A stretch of 64,000 bases of DNA from contig NZ_FTMJ01000005.1 in the NCBI RefSeq assembly GCF_900156095.1, forward strand, positions 124,001 to 188,000, written 5' to 3'. Shown in pieces: positions 35,650 through 45,558 of the stretch. The DNA is from Aeromonas sp. RU39B (GTDB lineage: Bacteria > Pseudomonadota > Gammaproteobacteria > Enterobacterales > Aeromonadaceae). Both the position numbers and the translations under genes were made by a program. Below the pieces are notes generated by a model. That model was not told the DNA's origin and searched no databases. It saw nothing but the letters and a program-made list of their open reading frames with translations. The stretch's first letter is position 1, and every line of letters begins with the position of its first letter.

Positions 35650-35688
35650 ATTGTCACAGCTTTCTCTAAGGTCATACGCTGTAACAAT
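35650..35688. repeat. Imperfect inverted repeat upstream of the LuxR-type gene
   Basis: ATTGTCACAGC and GCTGTAACAAT are inverted copies with one mismatch, separated by 17 bp. This could be an operator pair or an RNA stem-loop. It lies about 470 bp before the regulator start. Confidence 0.5.
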
Positions 35689-36159
35689 CTTATATTGGGC
35701 GACGCCATCAGTCATAGCAACGCATTGGCGAAGTTGAAATGTAATGAATCAAACAAAAAATAAAATGTAAAACATCATTTTTTATCAGTTAAAAAACGCA
35801 GAATGGCCATATGAAGTGTTATTCTAAAGCCACTTTCCCTTGTTTTGTGTACATCAGTAAATTTCTTCAAATTCATCATCTTGTCATCGAGCCGATGAAC
35901 ACTCTCAACCAACAGGAGTGAAGGGGCCTCATGCCAGGCCTGCGGCCACAATGACCCCATAAAGAACCCTGTGAAATACGAAAGAATGGACTCTAAGGGG
36001 GCCTTTTTGTTGGTTTTAGTAAAAATCGAAATAGATAAATAGCTAATTTAATTGAGTGGTGAATATTTACGGCATCTTGACCTAAAGAATGCTTCTCTGT
36101 CTATTCACAAGCGGGTAGTATCAATCGGGCAATAATAAAAAACGAGAAGGAGTTCAGGA

Positions 36160-37230
36160 GTGTTACAGGCAACGCTACTGCGCCCATCACCTTATTTGGG
36201 CCAACTCTATGAATGCGGCATAAATGACTCGGATATCAATTTGGTACTCGAGGGTATGCGCCGTGACAGCGGCAGTGCACTTTCCTTGATCCTGCTTCGG
36301 GACGAGGAGAAGCACTTTGGCGTTCGTCTTTTTTCAAGCGGTCTTTCCGAGGTGCAGCAGCATTACTACCTGCAACACCATCGACAGGATATCTGGTTCA
36401 ACCACTACCTGGAAAAAGGCTGCAAGGGGGTGGTAAAAGCAGACAGCCTCAGTAACAAAGCGGGATTGCTGGCCGGCTTTGGTGCCCGTTTTGCAATTGG
36501 CGGGGTTTGCCGCGTCAATGGCTATGGGGTCAGCAGTGTCAGCAGTTATCGAGAGACCCATCAATCCGATTTCACTGACAACGATATTTTACCTTGGGAG
36601 AGCCTCTATTTCGGACTGGCAGCCTGGAGCCGCCATTATTGGAATATGGTTGGCCTGGAATCACAAAACTATCAATTGCAGCAATTGGTTAAACACCAAG
36701 GGCGGGCTATTGCGATAGTAGACAGTAAAGGTTCGATACATTATTCCAACTCCGCGTTTAATCGCCTTGCCGATGAAAACCCGGAGGTCAAGATGTTGCA
36801 GGGTCAATTAACCATGCAAAGCAAGGAATTACAGCGTCAACTCAAAGAGATGCTGGCCGGATTTGCATATCTGCTGCCGGGCTCGTCGAGCTATCTGTCG
36901 ATTCCTCGCACCCGTGGATTGCGTCCCATGCTGCTGCAGGCTTGCGTCATGAGCGGTTTGCGCAACATGGACCACTGCATCGAGCTGGAATTGCGCGATC
37001 CCGAGCAGAGCTTTACCCCTGACATTGATGCGTTGGCAAACCTCTATCCGTTGACCTCGGGAGAGAAGGAGTTGCTGCTGTTGCTCAGCAAAGGTTACAG
37101 CAGTGGCGATATTGCCGACATGCGTGGTGTCAAGGTGGAGACGGTGCGTTCGACCCTGAAGAGTGTGTTCAAAAAGACCGATTGTCATAGCCAGAGCGAA
37201 TTGCTGCTGCTGCTGCAATCCATCTCCTGA
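36160..37230 (+). CDS. LuxR-type HTH regulator with PAS-like middle region
   Basis: 356 residues. The C-terminal LuxR/GerE helix-turn-helix is at about 296-350 (YPLTSGEKELLLLLSKGYSSGDIADM, then VKVETVRSTLKSVFKKTDCHSQSELL, read in two parts). Residues about 180-215 (GRAIAIVDSKGSIHYSNSAF) look like the first strands of a PAS domain. The first 170 residues are not recognised and lack the usual acyl-homoserine-lactone-binding motif set. No receiver domain, so this is not a two-component regulator. GTG start with AAGGAG 7 nt upstream. Monocistronic, after a 0.9-kb non-coding stretch with a possible peptide gene. Confidence 0.85.
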   Translation: MLQATLLRPSPYLGQLYECGINDSDINLVLEGMRRDSGSALSLILLRDEEKHFGVRLFSSGLSEVQQHYYLQHHRQDIWFNHYLEKGCKGVVKADSLSNKAGLLAGFGARFAIGGVCRVNGYGVSSVSSYRETHQSDFTDNDILPWESLYFGLAAWSRHYWNMVGLESQNYQLQQLVKHQGRAIAIVDSKGSIHYSNSAFNRLADENPEVKMLQGQLTMQSKELQRQLKEMLAGFAYLLPGSSSYLSIPRTRGLRPMLLQACVMSGLRNMDHCIELELRDPEQSFTPDIDALANLYPLTSGEKELLLLLSKGYSSGDIADMRGVKVETVRSTLKSVFKKTDCHSQSELLLLLQSIS

Positions 37231-37345
37231 TACTGCGCCCGGCAACCCTTGCCGGGTCGGGGTGTGTGATCCCAGTCTTATGACTTGCGCCATGTGTGGG
37301 TGATCTTTAGGATCGCCCCATTGCTTTTTATCAGGAATCTCTCCC

Positions 37346-40300
37346 TTGTCTCTCTCTCTTCCTGCACTGCGAGCGCGCCTCGCCCATTGCATGAATCTCG
37401 ATGCCCGCCAGCTGGGTAAACGCCTGCATGGCGCAGCCAAGGTTGCCGCGCCCAAGCAAGAGGCGGTGCTTGCGACCATTGAAGGTGACCTGCGCCTTGC
37501 CGAAGCCCGTTTTACCGCACGTCAAGCGGCTGTCCCCGCCATTACCTATCCCGAGAATCTGCCGGTTAGCCAGAAAGCGGCCGAAATTGCAGCTGCGATT
37601 CGTGATCATCAGGTGGTGGTCATTGCCGGCGAAACCGGCTCGGGCAAGACCACCCAGATCCCCAAGATCTGCCTGGAAGTAGGGCGAGGCGTGAAGGGAC
37701 TGATTGGCCACACCCAGCCGCGCCGTCTGGCGGCGCGCACCGTGGCGGCGCGCATTGCCGAAGAGATGAAATCCGAGCTTGGACAATACGTAGGTTACAA
37801 GGTGCGCTTTACCGATCAGGTGAGCGAGCAGACCCACATCAAGCTGATGACCGACGGTATTTTGCTGGCCGAAATACAAAATGACCGTCTGCTGACCCAA
37901 TACGACACCATCATCATTGACGAAGCCCACGAGCGTAGTCTCAATATCGATTTTATTCTGGGCTATCTCAAAGAGTTGTTACCGCGTCGGCCGGATCTCA
38001 AGGTCATCATCACCTCGGCCACCATCGATCCCGAGCGCTTCTCCCGCCATTTTGGCAAGGCGCCGATTATTGAGGTGTCAGGTCGCACCTATCCGGTTGA
38101 GGTTCGCTATCGTCCGCTGACCGATGGCGCCGATGATCGCGACGAATTGCAGGGGATTTTTGATGCCGTCGACGAGCTCAGTCATGAGGGGCTCGGCGAT
38201 ATTTTGATCTTCATGAACGGCGAGCGGGAGATCCGCGATACCGCGGATGGTCTTCGCAAACTCAACTTGCGCGACACCGAGGTGCTGCCACTCTATGCGC
38301 GTCTGTCCAACGCCGAGCAAAACAAGGTGTTTTTGCCCCATGCCGGGCGGCGCATTGTGCTGGCCACCAACGTGGCGGAAACCTCGCTGACGGTGCCCGG
38401 GATTCGTTATGTGATTGATCCCGGTACTGCCCGCATCAGTCGCTACTCCTGGCGCACCAAGGTGCAGCGCCTGCCGATTGAACCGGTCTCCCAGGCCAGT
38501 GCCAATCAGCGTAAAGGGCGCTGTGGCCGGGTGGCGGACGGCATCTGTATCCGCCTCTATTCCGAGCAAGACTTTAACGGTCGGCCGGCGTTTACCGATC
38601 CCGAGATCCTGCGCACCAACCTGGCGTCAGTCATTCTGCAGATGCTCTCGCTCGGCCTTGGCAATATGGAGGCATTCCCGTTTGTCGAGCCGCCCGAATC
38701 GCGCCATATCAAAGATGGCTTGAGCCTGCTCAAAGAGCTGGGCGCCGTGGAAGAGCGCCGTCACCGCGATGGGCGCGAAGAGCTCAAGCTCACCGAAACC
38801 GGTCGCCAACTCTCGCGCATTCCACTCGATCCTCGCTTGGCAAAAATGGTGATCACCGGGGCGGCAACCGGGTGTCTTAAGGAGATGATGGTGATCACGG
38901 CGGCGCTCAGTATCCAGGATCCGCGTGAGCGACCGATGGAGAAAAAGCAGGCCGCCGACGAGCAGCATCGCCGTTTCGATGACAAGGATTCTGATTTTCT
39001 CGCCTTCCTCAATCTCTGGAACTATCTCGAAGAGCAGCAGGCCGCGCTCTCGGCCAATGCCTTCCGGCGTCAGTGCCAAAAAGAGTTTCTCTCCTACCTG
39101 CGCGTGCGCGAGTGGCAGGATATTCACTTTCAGCTGCGCCAAACCGTCAAAGAGCTGGGCTTTAAGAGCAACCACGAGCCGGCAGACTACCAGAGCATGC
39201 ACTGCGCCATCCTCACCGGGCTGCTTAGCCACATCGGTAACAAGGATCTGGAAAAGCCTGAGTTTCTCGGTGCCCGCAATGCCCGGTTCCACCTGTTTCC
39301 GGCGTCAGGGTTGTTTAAAAAGCCGCCCAAGTGGGTGATGGCGGCCGAGCTGGTTGAAACCTCGCGCCTCTATGCCCGCATCAATGCCCGCATCGAGCCA
39401 CAGTGGGTCGAGCCGCTGGCAGGACACCTCATCAAGCTCAGTCACAGCGAGCCGCACTGGTCGAAAAAACAGGGCGCGGTGATGGCCAACGAAAAGGTGA
39501 CCCTGTTTGGGCTCACCCTGGTGGCCGAGCGTCCGGTCAATTACAGCCGAATTGATCCGGCCCTGTGCCGTGAGCTGTTTATCCGCCATGCGCTGGTCGA
39601 CGGGGATTTTGAAACCCGTCACCGCTTCTTTAGCGATAACCGCAAGCTTCTGGCCGAGGTGGAGGCGCTCGAGCACAAGTCGCGCCGGCGTGACATTCTG
39701 GTCGATGATGAAGACTTGTTTCGCTTCTACGAGGCGCGAATTCCAGAAGAGGTGGTCTCTGCCCGCCACTTCGATGCCTGGTGGAAGGAGGCACAGCAGC
39801 GCGATCCTGAGCTGCTCAACTTTGAGCGCGAGATGCTAATGAAGGGCGATGCCGCGCACGTGAGCGAGCTCGATTACCCCAACCTGTGGCATCAGGGACG
39901 GCTCAAACTCAAGCTCAGCTATCAGTTTGAACCGGGTGAGGCGGCCGATGGCGTCACGCTGCACATACCGCTGCCGCTGCTTAACCAGGTTGAGCCGGTG
40001 GGCTTTGAGTGGTTGATCCCGGGGCTGCGTCATGAGCTGTTGGTGGCGCTGATTAAATCGCTGCCAAAACCTGTGCGCAAAAACTTTGTGCCGGCACCTA
40101 ACTACGCCGATGCTCTGCTGGCTGCGCTCAAACCGGAGCAGGGGCCGTTACTCGATGAGATTGAGCGTCACCTTAAGCGCATGACCGGCGTCAGTGTGGC
40201 GCGCGAGTCGTGGGATTGGGCCGCGGTGCCCGATCACCTGAAACTCACCTTCCGGGTGGTCGATGAGCGCCAGCGCAAGGTGGCCGAGAGCAAGGATCTG

Positions 40301-41230
40301 CTGGCATTGAAAGAGTCGCTGCGCGAGCGGGTGCAGCAGACCCTCTCCAAGGTGGCCGATGACGATATCGAGCAAACCGGGTTGACGCTCTGGAGTTTTG
40401 GCGAGTTGCCGCGCGAATACAGCCAAAAGCGCAGTGGCTTCGAAGTCAAAGCCTATCCGGCGCTGGTGGATGAAAAAGACTCGGTGGCCATCACGCTGGT
40501 CGAAAGCCCGGTGGTGCAGGAGCAGCTGATGTGGGCCGGCCAACGCCGCCTTATCTTACTCAACGTGCCATCGCCTATTAAATATCTGCAGGAAAAGCTG
40601 CCCAACAAGGCCAAGCTCGGGCTCTATTTCAACCCGTTTGGCAAGGTGAGTGAGCTCATTGATGACTGCATTGCCTGTGGCTGTGACAAGTTGATCGAGC
40701 AGCACGGCGGACTGGCGTGGGATGCAGAGCGTTTTGAGACCCTCAAGGAGTTCGTGCGGGCCGAGCTCAACGACGTGGTGGTCGAGGTAGCGAGCCAGGT
40801 CGAAGCGGTATTGACGCTTTCTCACGAGATCCGCAAATGCCTCAAGGGCAAGATGCAGCTCGATACGGCCTTTGCCATGTCCGATATTCAGGTGCAGCTG
40901 GAGCGGATGATCCACAAGGGGTTTGTCAGCCAGAGCGGTTGGAAGCGGCTGCCTGATCTGCTGCGTTACCTGCGCGCCATTGAGCGCCGTCTGGAGAAGG
41001 TCAGTGTCGATCCCAACCGGGATCGGGTTTACATGCTCAAGGTACAAAGTGTCGAGAAGGCCTATCAGGCGCTGCTGGCCAAGGTACCCAAAGGACAGCC
41101 GGTGGCGCCGGCGGTGGCCGAGATCCGCTGGATGATTGAGGAGCTGCGTGTCTCCTTCTTTGCCCAGACCATCGGCACCCCCTATCCCGTGTCGGACAAA
41201 CGGGTGATGGCTGCCATTGAGGCGTGTTAA
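37346..41230 (+). CDS. hrpA: ATP-dependent RNA helicase HrpA
   Basis: 1294 residues, the full length of E. coli HrpA. DEAH-box core: Walker A GETGSGKT at 95-102, DEAH at 192-195, SAT, then helicase C, HA2, OB-fold and the long DUF3418 C-terminal region. HrpA resolves stalled or collided ribosomes and influences mRNA cleavage. The start is taken as TTG with AGGA about 9 nt upstream, because the N-terminal extension up to RLHG is conserved in E. coli HrpA; the alternative ATG is 15 codons later. A 116-bp gap follows the LuxR-type gene. Confidence 0.95.
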   Translation: MSLSLPALRARLAHCMNLDARQLGKRLHGAAKVAAPKQEAVLATIEGDLRLAEARFTARQAAVPAITYPENLPVSQKAAEIAAAIRDHQVVVIAGETGSGKTTQIPKICLEVGRGVKGLIGHTQPRRLAARTVAARIAEEMKSELGQYVGYKVRFTDQVSEQTHIKLMTDGILLAEIQNDRLLTQYDTIIIDEAHERSLNIDFILGYLKELLPRRPDLKVIITSATIDPERFSRHFGKAPIIEVSGRTYPVEVRYRPLTDGADDRDELQGIFDAVDELSHEGLGDILIFMNGEREIRDTADGLRKLNLRDTEVLPLYARLSNAEQNKVFLPHAGRRIVLATNVAETSLTVPGIRYVIDPGTARISRYSWRTKVQRLPIEPVSQASANQRKGRCGRVADGICIRLYSEQDFNGRPAFTDPEILRTNLASVILQMLSLGLGNMEAFPFVEPPESRHIKDGLSLLKELGAVEERRHRDGREELKLTETGRQLSRIPLDPRLAKMVITGAATGCLKEMMVITAALSIQDPRERPMEKKQAADEQHRRFDDKDSDFLAFLNLWNYLEEQQAALSANAFRRQCQKEFLSYLRVREWQDIHFQLRQTVKELGFKSNHEPADYQSMHCAILTGLLSHIGNKDLEKPEFLGARNARFHLFPASGLFKKPPKWVMAAELVETSRLYARINARIEPQWVEPLAGHLIKLSHSEPHWSKKQGAVMANEKVTLFGLTLVAERPVNYSRIDPALCRELFIRHALVDGDFETRHRFFSDNRKLLAEVEALEHKSRRRDILVDDEDLFRFYEARIPEEVVSARHFDAWWKEAQQRDPELLNFEREMLMKGDAAHVSELDYPNLWHQGRLKLKLSYQFEPGEAADGVTLHIPLPLLNQVEPVGFEWLIPGLRHELLVALIKSLPKPVRKNFVPAPNYADALLAALKPEQGPLLDEIERHLKRMTGVSVARESWDWAAVPDHLKLTFRVVDERQRKVAESKDLLALKESLRERVQQTLSKVADDDIEQTGLTLWSFGELPREYSQKRSGFEVKAYPALVDEKDSVAITLVESPVVQEQLMWAGQRRLILLNVPSPIKYLQEKLPNKAKLGLYFNPFGKVSELIDDCIACGCDKLIEQHGGLAWDAERFETLKEFVRAELNDVVVEVASQVEAVLTLSHEIRKCLKGKMQLDTAFAMSDIQVQLERMIHKGFVSQSGWKRLPDLLRYLRAIERRLEKVSVDPNRDRVYMLKVQSVEKAYQALLAKVPKGQPVAPAVAEIRWMIEELRVSFFAQTIGTPYPVSDKRVMAAIEAC

Positions 41231-41273
41231 GGTTGGCAGCGTTATTGCGAAGGAATAACAGGAGAGAGGCGGC

Positions 41274-41996
41274 ATGCTGGCCGGATGGGTATTGCTCACC
41301 TCGGTGACGATCAGTGGTTATCTGCCGCTTGCCGAGCAAACCTGGGTCGCGCTCGACCCGGCTTGGTACCCACCGGGTCAGCCGGTGCCGCAGGTATTTG
41401 TGGCCTGGCACGGTAATCAGTATCCGGTGCTCGACACCGAGCAGCGTAACGGCCGCTGGCAGTTGCTGTTTCCGGTGCGCCTGACGCCGCCTTTTACCCT
41501 GTTTGAAGGGCAGGCGAGCCCAACGCGCCGTTACCTTGAGCGTCTTAAACGCATTGATGAGATGGCTTACGGGATTGACCTCACTGCGGCGCCCCCGGCA
41601 TCTGGCGTCACTGCTGGTTTGGCGCCAGCTCGCAGTCAGGCTCCCTTTATGCCCGGCTTGGCAGGCTGGCAGGAGCCTTGGCCGGGTAGCGCCGTCTCTG
41701 GCAGCGCTACGGCGGGAGCGCCGGTCAACGAAACCTATGTTGCCGGCAAGCCCTGTCATCAGGTTGTCGCCGGTGAAACCCTGTGGCGCGTGGCTGACCG
41801 GCTGGCGCGATCGCAAGGGGGCGATACCTACGCCTGGGTGCTGGCGTTTAATGAGAGTAATCGCGAGCGGCTGGGGCCACGCGCCCAGACTCGCGTTGGC
41901 AGCTGGTTGACCTGCCCGGTTGCCAAGCAGCTGGTACGGTATCAATCCATGACCATTGCGGCGCGACAGGCGGCGGTTGTGGCACTGGTTCGCTAG
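41274..41996 (+). CDS. Secreted protein with FimV/LysM-like C-terminal domain
   Basis: 240 residues. It starts with a hydrophobic segment (MLAGWVLLTSVTISG) that could be a signal peptide or anchor, has a Pro/Ala/Ser-rich linker at about 105-155, and then a domain CHQVVAGETLWRVADRL, DTYAWVLAFNESN, RVGSWLTCP, which is the LysM-like repeat found near the start of FimV-type proteins. That suggests binding to peptidoglycan. A GGAGAGAGG site precedes the ATG. It lies 43 bp after hrpA and 107 bp before rplY, with a separate promoter for the latter. Exact role unknown. Confidence 0.68.
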   Translation: MLAGWVLLTSVTISGYLPLAEQTWVALDPAWYPPGQPVPQVFVAWHGNQYPVLDTEQRNGRWQLLFPVRLTPPFTLFEGQASPTRRYLERLKRIDEMAYGIDLTAAPPASGVTAGLAPARSQAPFMPGLAGWQEPWPGSAVSGSATAGAPVNETYVAGKPCHQVVAGETLWRVADRLARSQGGDTYAWVLAFNESNRERLGPRAQTRVGSWLTCPVAKQLVRYQSMTIAARQAAVVALVR

Positions 41997-42002
41997 TCTT
42001 CC

Positions 42003-42031
42003 TTGCACAGGAAAGGGCCGCGTGATAGTAT
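42003..42031 (+). promoter_or_regulatory. Sigma70 promoter of rplY
   Basis: TTGCAC, 17-bp spacer, TAGTAT, followed by a GC-rich discriminator (TCGCGC). The predicted mRNA leader is about 65 nt. Confidence 0.7.
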
Positions 42032-42103
42032 TCGCGCTCGTTTTGCGAGGTGTTGGCCGGTCGCAGTCAACATCATTTACTCATCTTAAAAAGAGATATT
42101 GCT

Positions 42104-42391
42104 ATGTCTTTCGTATTCCAAGCTGAAGTCCGTTCTGACATGGGGAAAGGTGCGAGCCGCCGCCTGCGTCATGCTGACCAAGTTCCGGCCATCGTTTACG
42201 GTGCTGCCAAGGAAGCTGTTTCTGTGACTCTGGATCACAAGAAGCTGATCATCGCCCAAGCCAAGCCGGAGTTCTACACCGAACTGCTGACCCTGGTTAT
42301 CAACGGCGAAGAAGTTAAGGTTAAGGTCAAGGATATCCAGCGTCACCCGGTTAAGGCCAAGCTGGTTCACCTGGACTTCGTTCGCGCTTAA
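42104..42391 (+). CDS. rplY: 50S ribosomal protein L25
   Basis: 95 residues, the short (E. coli-type) L25 without the CTC domain. [22 protein letters not shown] at the start and [17 protein letters not shown] at the end are diagnostic. It binds 5S rRNA. The family start decides the ATG; the ribosome-binding site AGAGA is modest. It has its own stringent-type promoter and a strong terminator. Confidence 0.97.
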   Translation: MSFVFQAEVRSDMGKGASRRLRHADQVPAIVYGAAKEAVSVTLDHKKLIIAQAKPEFYTELLTLVINGEEVKVKVKDIQRHPVKAKLVHLDFVRA

Positions 42392-42408
42392 TCGCTGACG
42401 AGCCTCGC

Positions 42409-42438
42409 AAAAAGCCACCTTCGGGTGGCTTTTTGTTT
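42409..42438 (+). terminator. Rho-independent terminator of rplY
   Basis: AAAAAGCCACC, UUCG tetraloop, GGTGGCTTTTT: an 11-bp stem with a T tail. Confidence 0.95.
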
Positions 42439-42490
42439 ATCGGGCGTGTGGCAAAGAACAGGGGGCGGCGCATAGCGACACCCCTTGCGT

Positions 42491-43135
42491 TTACCAGATG
42501 GGTTGGGTCAGGTAAGGGTTGCTGACTCGCTCGCGGCCAAAGGTGGAGCTGGGGCCGTGGCCGGGGATAAAGACGATGTCATCACCAAGGGGCAGCAGTG
42601 TATCAGTGATCGAGCGGATCAGCGTGGCGTGATCGCCGCGCGGGAAATCCGTTCGGCCAATACTGCCAGCAAACAGCACATCTCCGACCCAGGCGACCTG
42701 CAGCGAGCGTGACAGCAGCACCACATGGCCCGGTGTGTGGCCGGGGCAGAAGTAGACCTCCAGCGATTGGTTACCTACTTCAATGCGATCCCCTTGTGCC
42801 AGCCAGCGATTAGGGGTAAATGCCTCGGTGTGCTCAAAGCCAAACATCTGTGATTGCTGCGCTAACATCTCGAGCCAAAAGGCGTCTTCAAGATGAGGGC
42901 CTTCAATCTGGGCGCCGAGCTCCCGGCGCAGCGTATCAGCCGCACCAACGTGATCCAGATGGCCGTGGGTAAGAATAACCTTGTCCAGGGTCAGTCCCAA
43001 CTCTGCCACCCGGCGCATCAGCCGCTCGGGCTCACCACCGGGATCAACCAGCGCAGCGCGCTGGGTCTCGTCACACCAGATCAGGGAGCAATTCTGGGCA
43101 AAGTGGGTGACCGGAATCACCTCGAATTTCAGCAT
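42491..43135 (-). CDS. gloC: Type II glyoxalase GloC (YcbL-like metallo-beta-lactamase fold)
   Basis: 214 residues. Metal-binding THGHLDHVG at 56-64 (His57, His59, Asp61, His62), [28 protein letters not shown] and GHGPSSTFG. It resembles E. coli GloC over its whole length, a hydrolase of S-lactoylglutathione in methylglyoxal detoxification. GGAG lies 8 nt before the ATG, which is inside the last codons of mnmH (7-bp overlap), so it is the third gene of a selD-mnmH-gloC operon. Confidence 0.92.
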   Translation of the reverse strand: MLKFEVIPVTHFAQNCSLIWCDETQRAALVDPGGEPERLMRRVAELGLTLDKVILTHGHLDHVGAADTLRRELGAQIEGPHLEDAFWLEMLAQQSQMFGFEHTEAFTPNRWLAQGDRIEVGNQSLEVYFCPGHTPGHVVLLSRSLQVAWVGDVLFAGSIGRTDFPRGDHATLIRSITDTLLPLGDDIVFIPGHGPSSTFGRERVSNPYLTQPIW

Positions 43136-44262
43136 GAGTCGCGCTCCATAGAGCCTGCCTGACCGGCAGGCAACGCATTGAGATATTCCAGACAGGCTGC
43201 GCGATCACCGCGAAACACGATGCGCGTCTGCTTATGCTGGATCTGATAGAGATACATGGGATCGTAATAACGCTCAAGCAGCAGGGTGATCCAGGCCAGA
43301 TGCCGTTCACAGTCACCCATCTGTGCTTGCACGGCCAGGGCTTGGCGCATCAGGTTATCGAGCTCGCGCCAACCGAGATCGCCCAAGCGGCGCTTGAGGC
43401 GCTCCAGGCTGTCGAGCAGGGCGGTTGAAAATTGCAGCCAGCCGTCCTCCACACCAAAAACCGCGCGGTAGCGAGCAGCCAAATCCACCACATAATCCTG
43501 GCGGATCTGCTCGGCGCGCTCGGCAAGCGGGACTTCCAGCACCACCACAGGTGCACTGCCCATGCGATCAAACAGGGGCAGGGGCAGGGCGCAGCGGCCA
43601 ATTAAGTGACTTTCATCCTCGACCACAAAGTGATGCTGGCCTTGCTGCTGGCGCTTGAGGATCTCGATAGCCAGGCCGTTCTCAAAATTGATGCTGGTCG
43701 GCTGGCCTTGTGGCAAGCGACCAAAGGAGGAGCCACGGTGGTGAGCGTGACCTTCCAGATCGATGGCCCGGGACACCTTGTGCAGCAGGTGTGTCTTGCC
43801 CGAGCCGGTCATGCCGGTGAGCACGGTCCAGCTATCTTCCCGGGCACTGCGCGCTTGCAACTGGATCAGAAACTGGCGCATCGCCTTATAGCCGCCAGCC
43901 ACTCGCGGCCGCTCTACGCCGGCCTCGCTAAGCCAGGCTTGCACCGTCTGGGAGCGCAGACCGCCGCGAAAACAGTAGAGCACCGCATCCGGGTGGCGAG
44001 TGAGGTGGCCAAGCCACCCTTCAAGGCGCGCCTCTTTGGTGGCGCCTCCGACTAACTGGTGACCCAGTGCAATCGCAGCGGCCTGACCGTGCTGCTTGTA
44101 GCAGGTACCGACCTGCGCCCGCTCATCATCGGTGAGCAGCGGCAGGTTGATGGCATGGGGAAAGGCGCCATCAACAAATTCGATGGGGGCTCGCACATCC
44201 ATCAGCGGTACATCGCCCAAAAACAGAGCGGCGATGTCGGTCACCAGCGCCGGGTTAGCCAT
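43129..44262 (-). CDS. mnmH: tRNA 2-selenouridine synthase
   Basis: 377 residues. Rhodanese domain with the catalytic Cys97 in YCFRGGLRS, then a P-loop domain with GMTGSGKT at 150-157. MnmH replaces the sulfur of 2-thiouridine at wobble position 34 of tRNA-Lys, -Glu and -Gln with selenium, via a geranylated intermediate, using selenophosphate from SelD. The start overlaps the selD stop by 8 bp and has GAGG upstream; the frame extends into selD without family match. Overlap with gloC at the other end makes a tight operon. Confidence 0.95.
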   Translation of the reverse strand: MANPALVTDIAALFLGDVPLMDVRAPIEFVDGAFPHAINLPLLTDDERAQVGTCYKQHGQAAAIALGHQLVGGATKEARLEGWLGHLTRHPDAVLYCFRGGLRSQTVQAWLSEAGVERPRVAGGYKAMRQFLIQLQARSAREDSWTVLTGMTGSGKTHLLHKVSRAIDLEGHAHHRGSSFGRLPQGQPTSINFENGLAIEILKRQQQGQHHFVVEDESHLIGRCALPLPLFDRMGSAPVVVLEVPLAERAEQIRQDYVVDLAARYRAVFGVEDGWLQFSTALLDSLERLKRRLGDLGWRELDNLMRQALAVQAQMGDCERHLAWITLLLERYYDPMYLYQIQHKQTRIVFRGDRAACLEYLNALPAGQAGSMERDSC

Positions 44263-45292
44263 AACAAACCTCGATAAAGTGGGTCTGTCGCTCTTTGAGG
44301 GCGCCAACCGGCGTGAGGCTAAGACCGGCCTGCGCTGCGATTGCGAGCAGCTCGGCTTCACTCTCTTTGCCCACCGCCACCAGCAGACCGCCGCTGGTTT
44401 GTGGATCGCACAGGATGTTGCGGGTGCGATCATCGATGGCGGGCAGCTTGTGGCCGTAAGAGTCGTGATTGCGCAGGGTCCCCCCCGGTACGCACCCTTC
44501 GCTCAGGTAATAATCCACCTCAGGCAGCAGCGGCAAGGCGGTGAAATCGAGCTCGGCCGTGAGGTTGGAGCCTTCGCACATCTCGAGCAGGTGGCCTGCT
44601 AGGCCAAAACCGGTTACGTCGGTCATGGCGTGCACCCCGGGTAGCTCGGCAAAGCGGGCACCCAAGGTATTGAGCGTACACATGGCCTCGGGCGCCAACT
44701 GTTCATGCTCGGGCTTGAGTTTGCCTTTTTTCTGCGCGGTCGAGAGGATCCCGATCCCGAGCGGCTTGGTGAGATAGAGGATATCGCCGGCGCGGGCCGT
44801 GTCGTTTTGCTTGATGCGATCAAGCGGCACGATACCGGTCACGGCCAGACCGAAGATGGGCTCGGGGGCGTCAATGCTGTGACCGCCAGCCAGGGAAATG
44901 CCGGCATCGTGGCATGCCTGACGGCCACCATCGACCACCTGCTGGGCAATTTCGGGCGCCAGCAGATTGACCGGCCAGCCGAGAATGGCAATGGCCACAA
45001 TCGGCTTGCCACCCATGGCGTAGATGTCACTGATGGCGTTGGTGGCGGCAATGCGGCCGAAGGTGAACGGATCATCGACAATCGGCATGAAAAAATCGGT
45101 GGTCGAAACAATGCCTTGGCCGTTCCCGATATCGACCACGGCGGCATCGTCCTTGCTGCTATTGCCAACAATCAGGGTCGGGTCGTTAAAGCCCGGAATG
45201 TTGCTCTTGAGAATGGTGTCGAGCACCTTGGGAGAGATTTTGCAGCCACAGCCGGCACCGTGGCTGTATTGGGTCAGGCGAACAGAAGACAT
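44255..45292 (-). CDS. selD: Selenide, water dikinase (selenophosphate synthetase)
   Basis: 345 residues. It makes selenophosphate from selenide and ATP. The N-terminal active-site loop [10 protein letters not shown] has Cys15 and Lys18 at the positions of catalytic E. coli Cys17 and Lys20; the enzyme uses cysteine, so no recoding TGA is needed. [25 protein letters not shown] and [10 protein letters not shown] are further family marks. GCGAGG precedes the ATG. First gene of the operon with mnmH and gloC, so selenium here at least serves tRNA modification. The upstream 266 bp up to rlmI's end hold its promoter and a weak stem-loop after rlmI. Confidence 0.96.
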   Translation of the reverse strand: MSSVRLTQYSHGAGCGCKISPKVLDTILKSNIPGFNDPTLIVGNSSKDDAAVVDIGNGQGIVSTTDFFMPIVDDPFTFGRIAATNAISDIYAMGGKPIVAIAILGWPVNLLAPEIAQQVVDGGRQACHDAGISLAGGHSIDAPEPIFGLAVTGIVPLDRIKQNDTARAGDILYLTKPLGIGILSTAQKKGKLKPEHEQLAPEAMCTLNTLGARFAELPGVHAMTDVTGFGLAGHLLEMCEGSNLTAELDFTALPLLPEVDYYLSEGCVPGGTLRNHDSYGHKLPAIDDRTRNILCDPQTSGGLLVAVGKESEAELLAIAAQAGLSLTPVGALKERQTHFIEVCYG

Positions 45293-45558
45293 GTTGACCT
45301 CGCAGTGTGGCGGCAATGCCGCCGATTCTGGCATCGATGCGGCGACGGATCGTCGCAGAGTGAAAAACAGGACGGTGTATTATGCCACAAAGTGGGGAGA
45401 GGGAAGGCCACCGAAACGGTGTAGTGGGTCGGTTTCTGGCCGATGAGCGTGCGCCATGCGCTGAGGTAAAAAGGGCGCTGCATAGCGCATCGCCCTCTGG
45501 GTAAAAGGGGAGCAGCGCGCTCTGGTATAAAAAGGGCGCCGCGCCTTTGGCATCACGT

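Larger units (their letters stand above)
35255..36159. other. 0.9-kb AT-rich intergenic region
   Basis: This gap is visibly richer in A and T than the neighbouring genes. It contains a 40-codon ORF with a strong ribosome-binding site, an imperfect 11-bp inverted repeat with a 17-nt loop, and around 35930-36010 several GGCC/GGGGCC-containing segments ending in CCTTTTTG that could be part of an untranslated RNA. No long ORF with family resemblance was found. It probably holds the promoter and control sites of the LuxR-type gene downstream. Foreign origin is possible but not shown. Confidence 0.6.

Noticed and set aside
35775..35960. 61-codon minus-strand ORF in the AT-rich gap
   Set aside because: No ribosome-binding site at either possible start and no recognisable pattern; judged chance.
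45240..45260. Selenocysteine recoding in selD
   Set aside because: The catalytic position is an ordinary Cys codon and no in-frame TGA is present.
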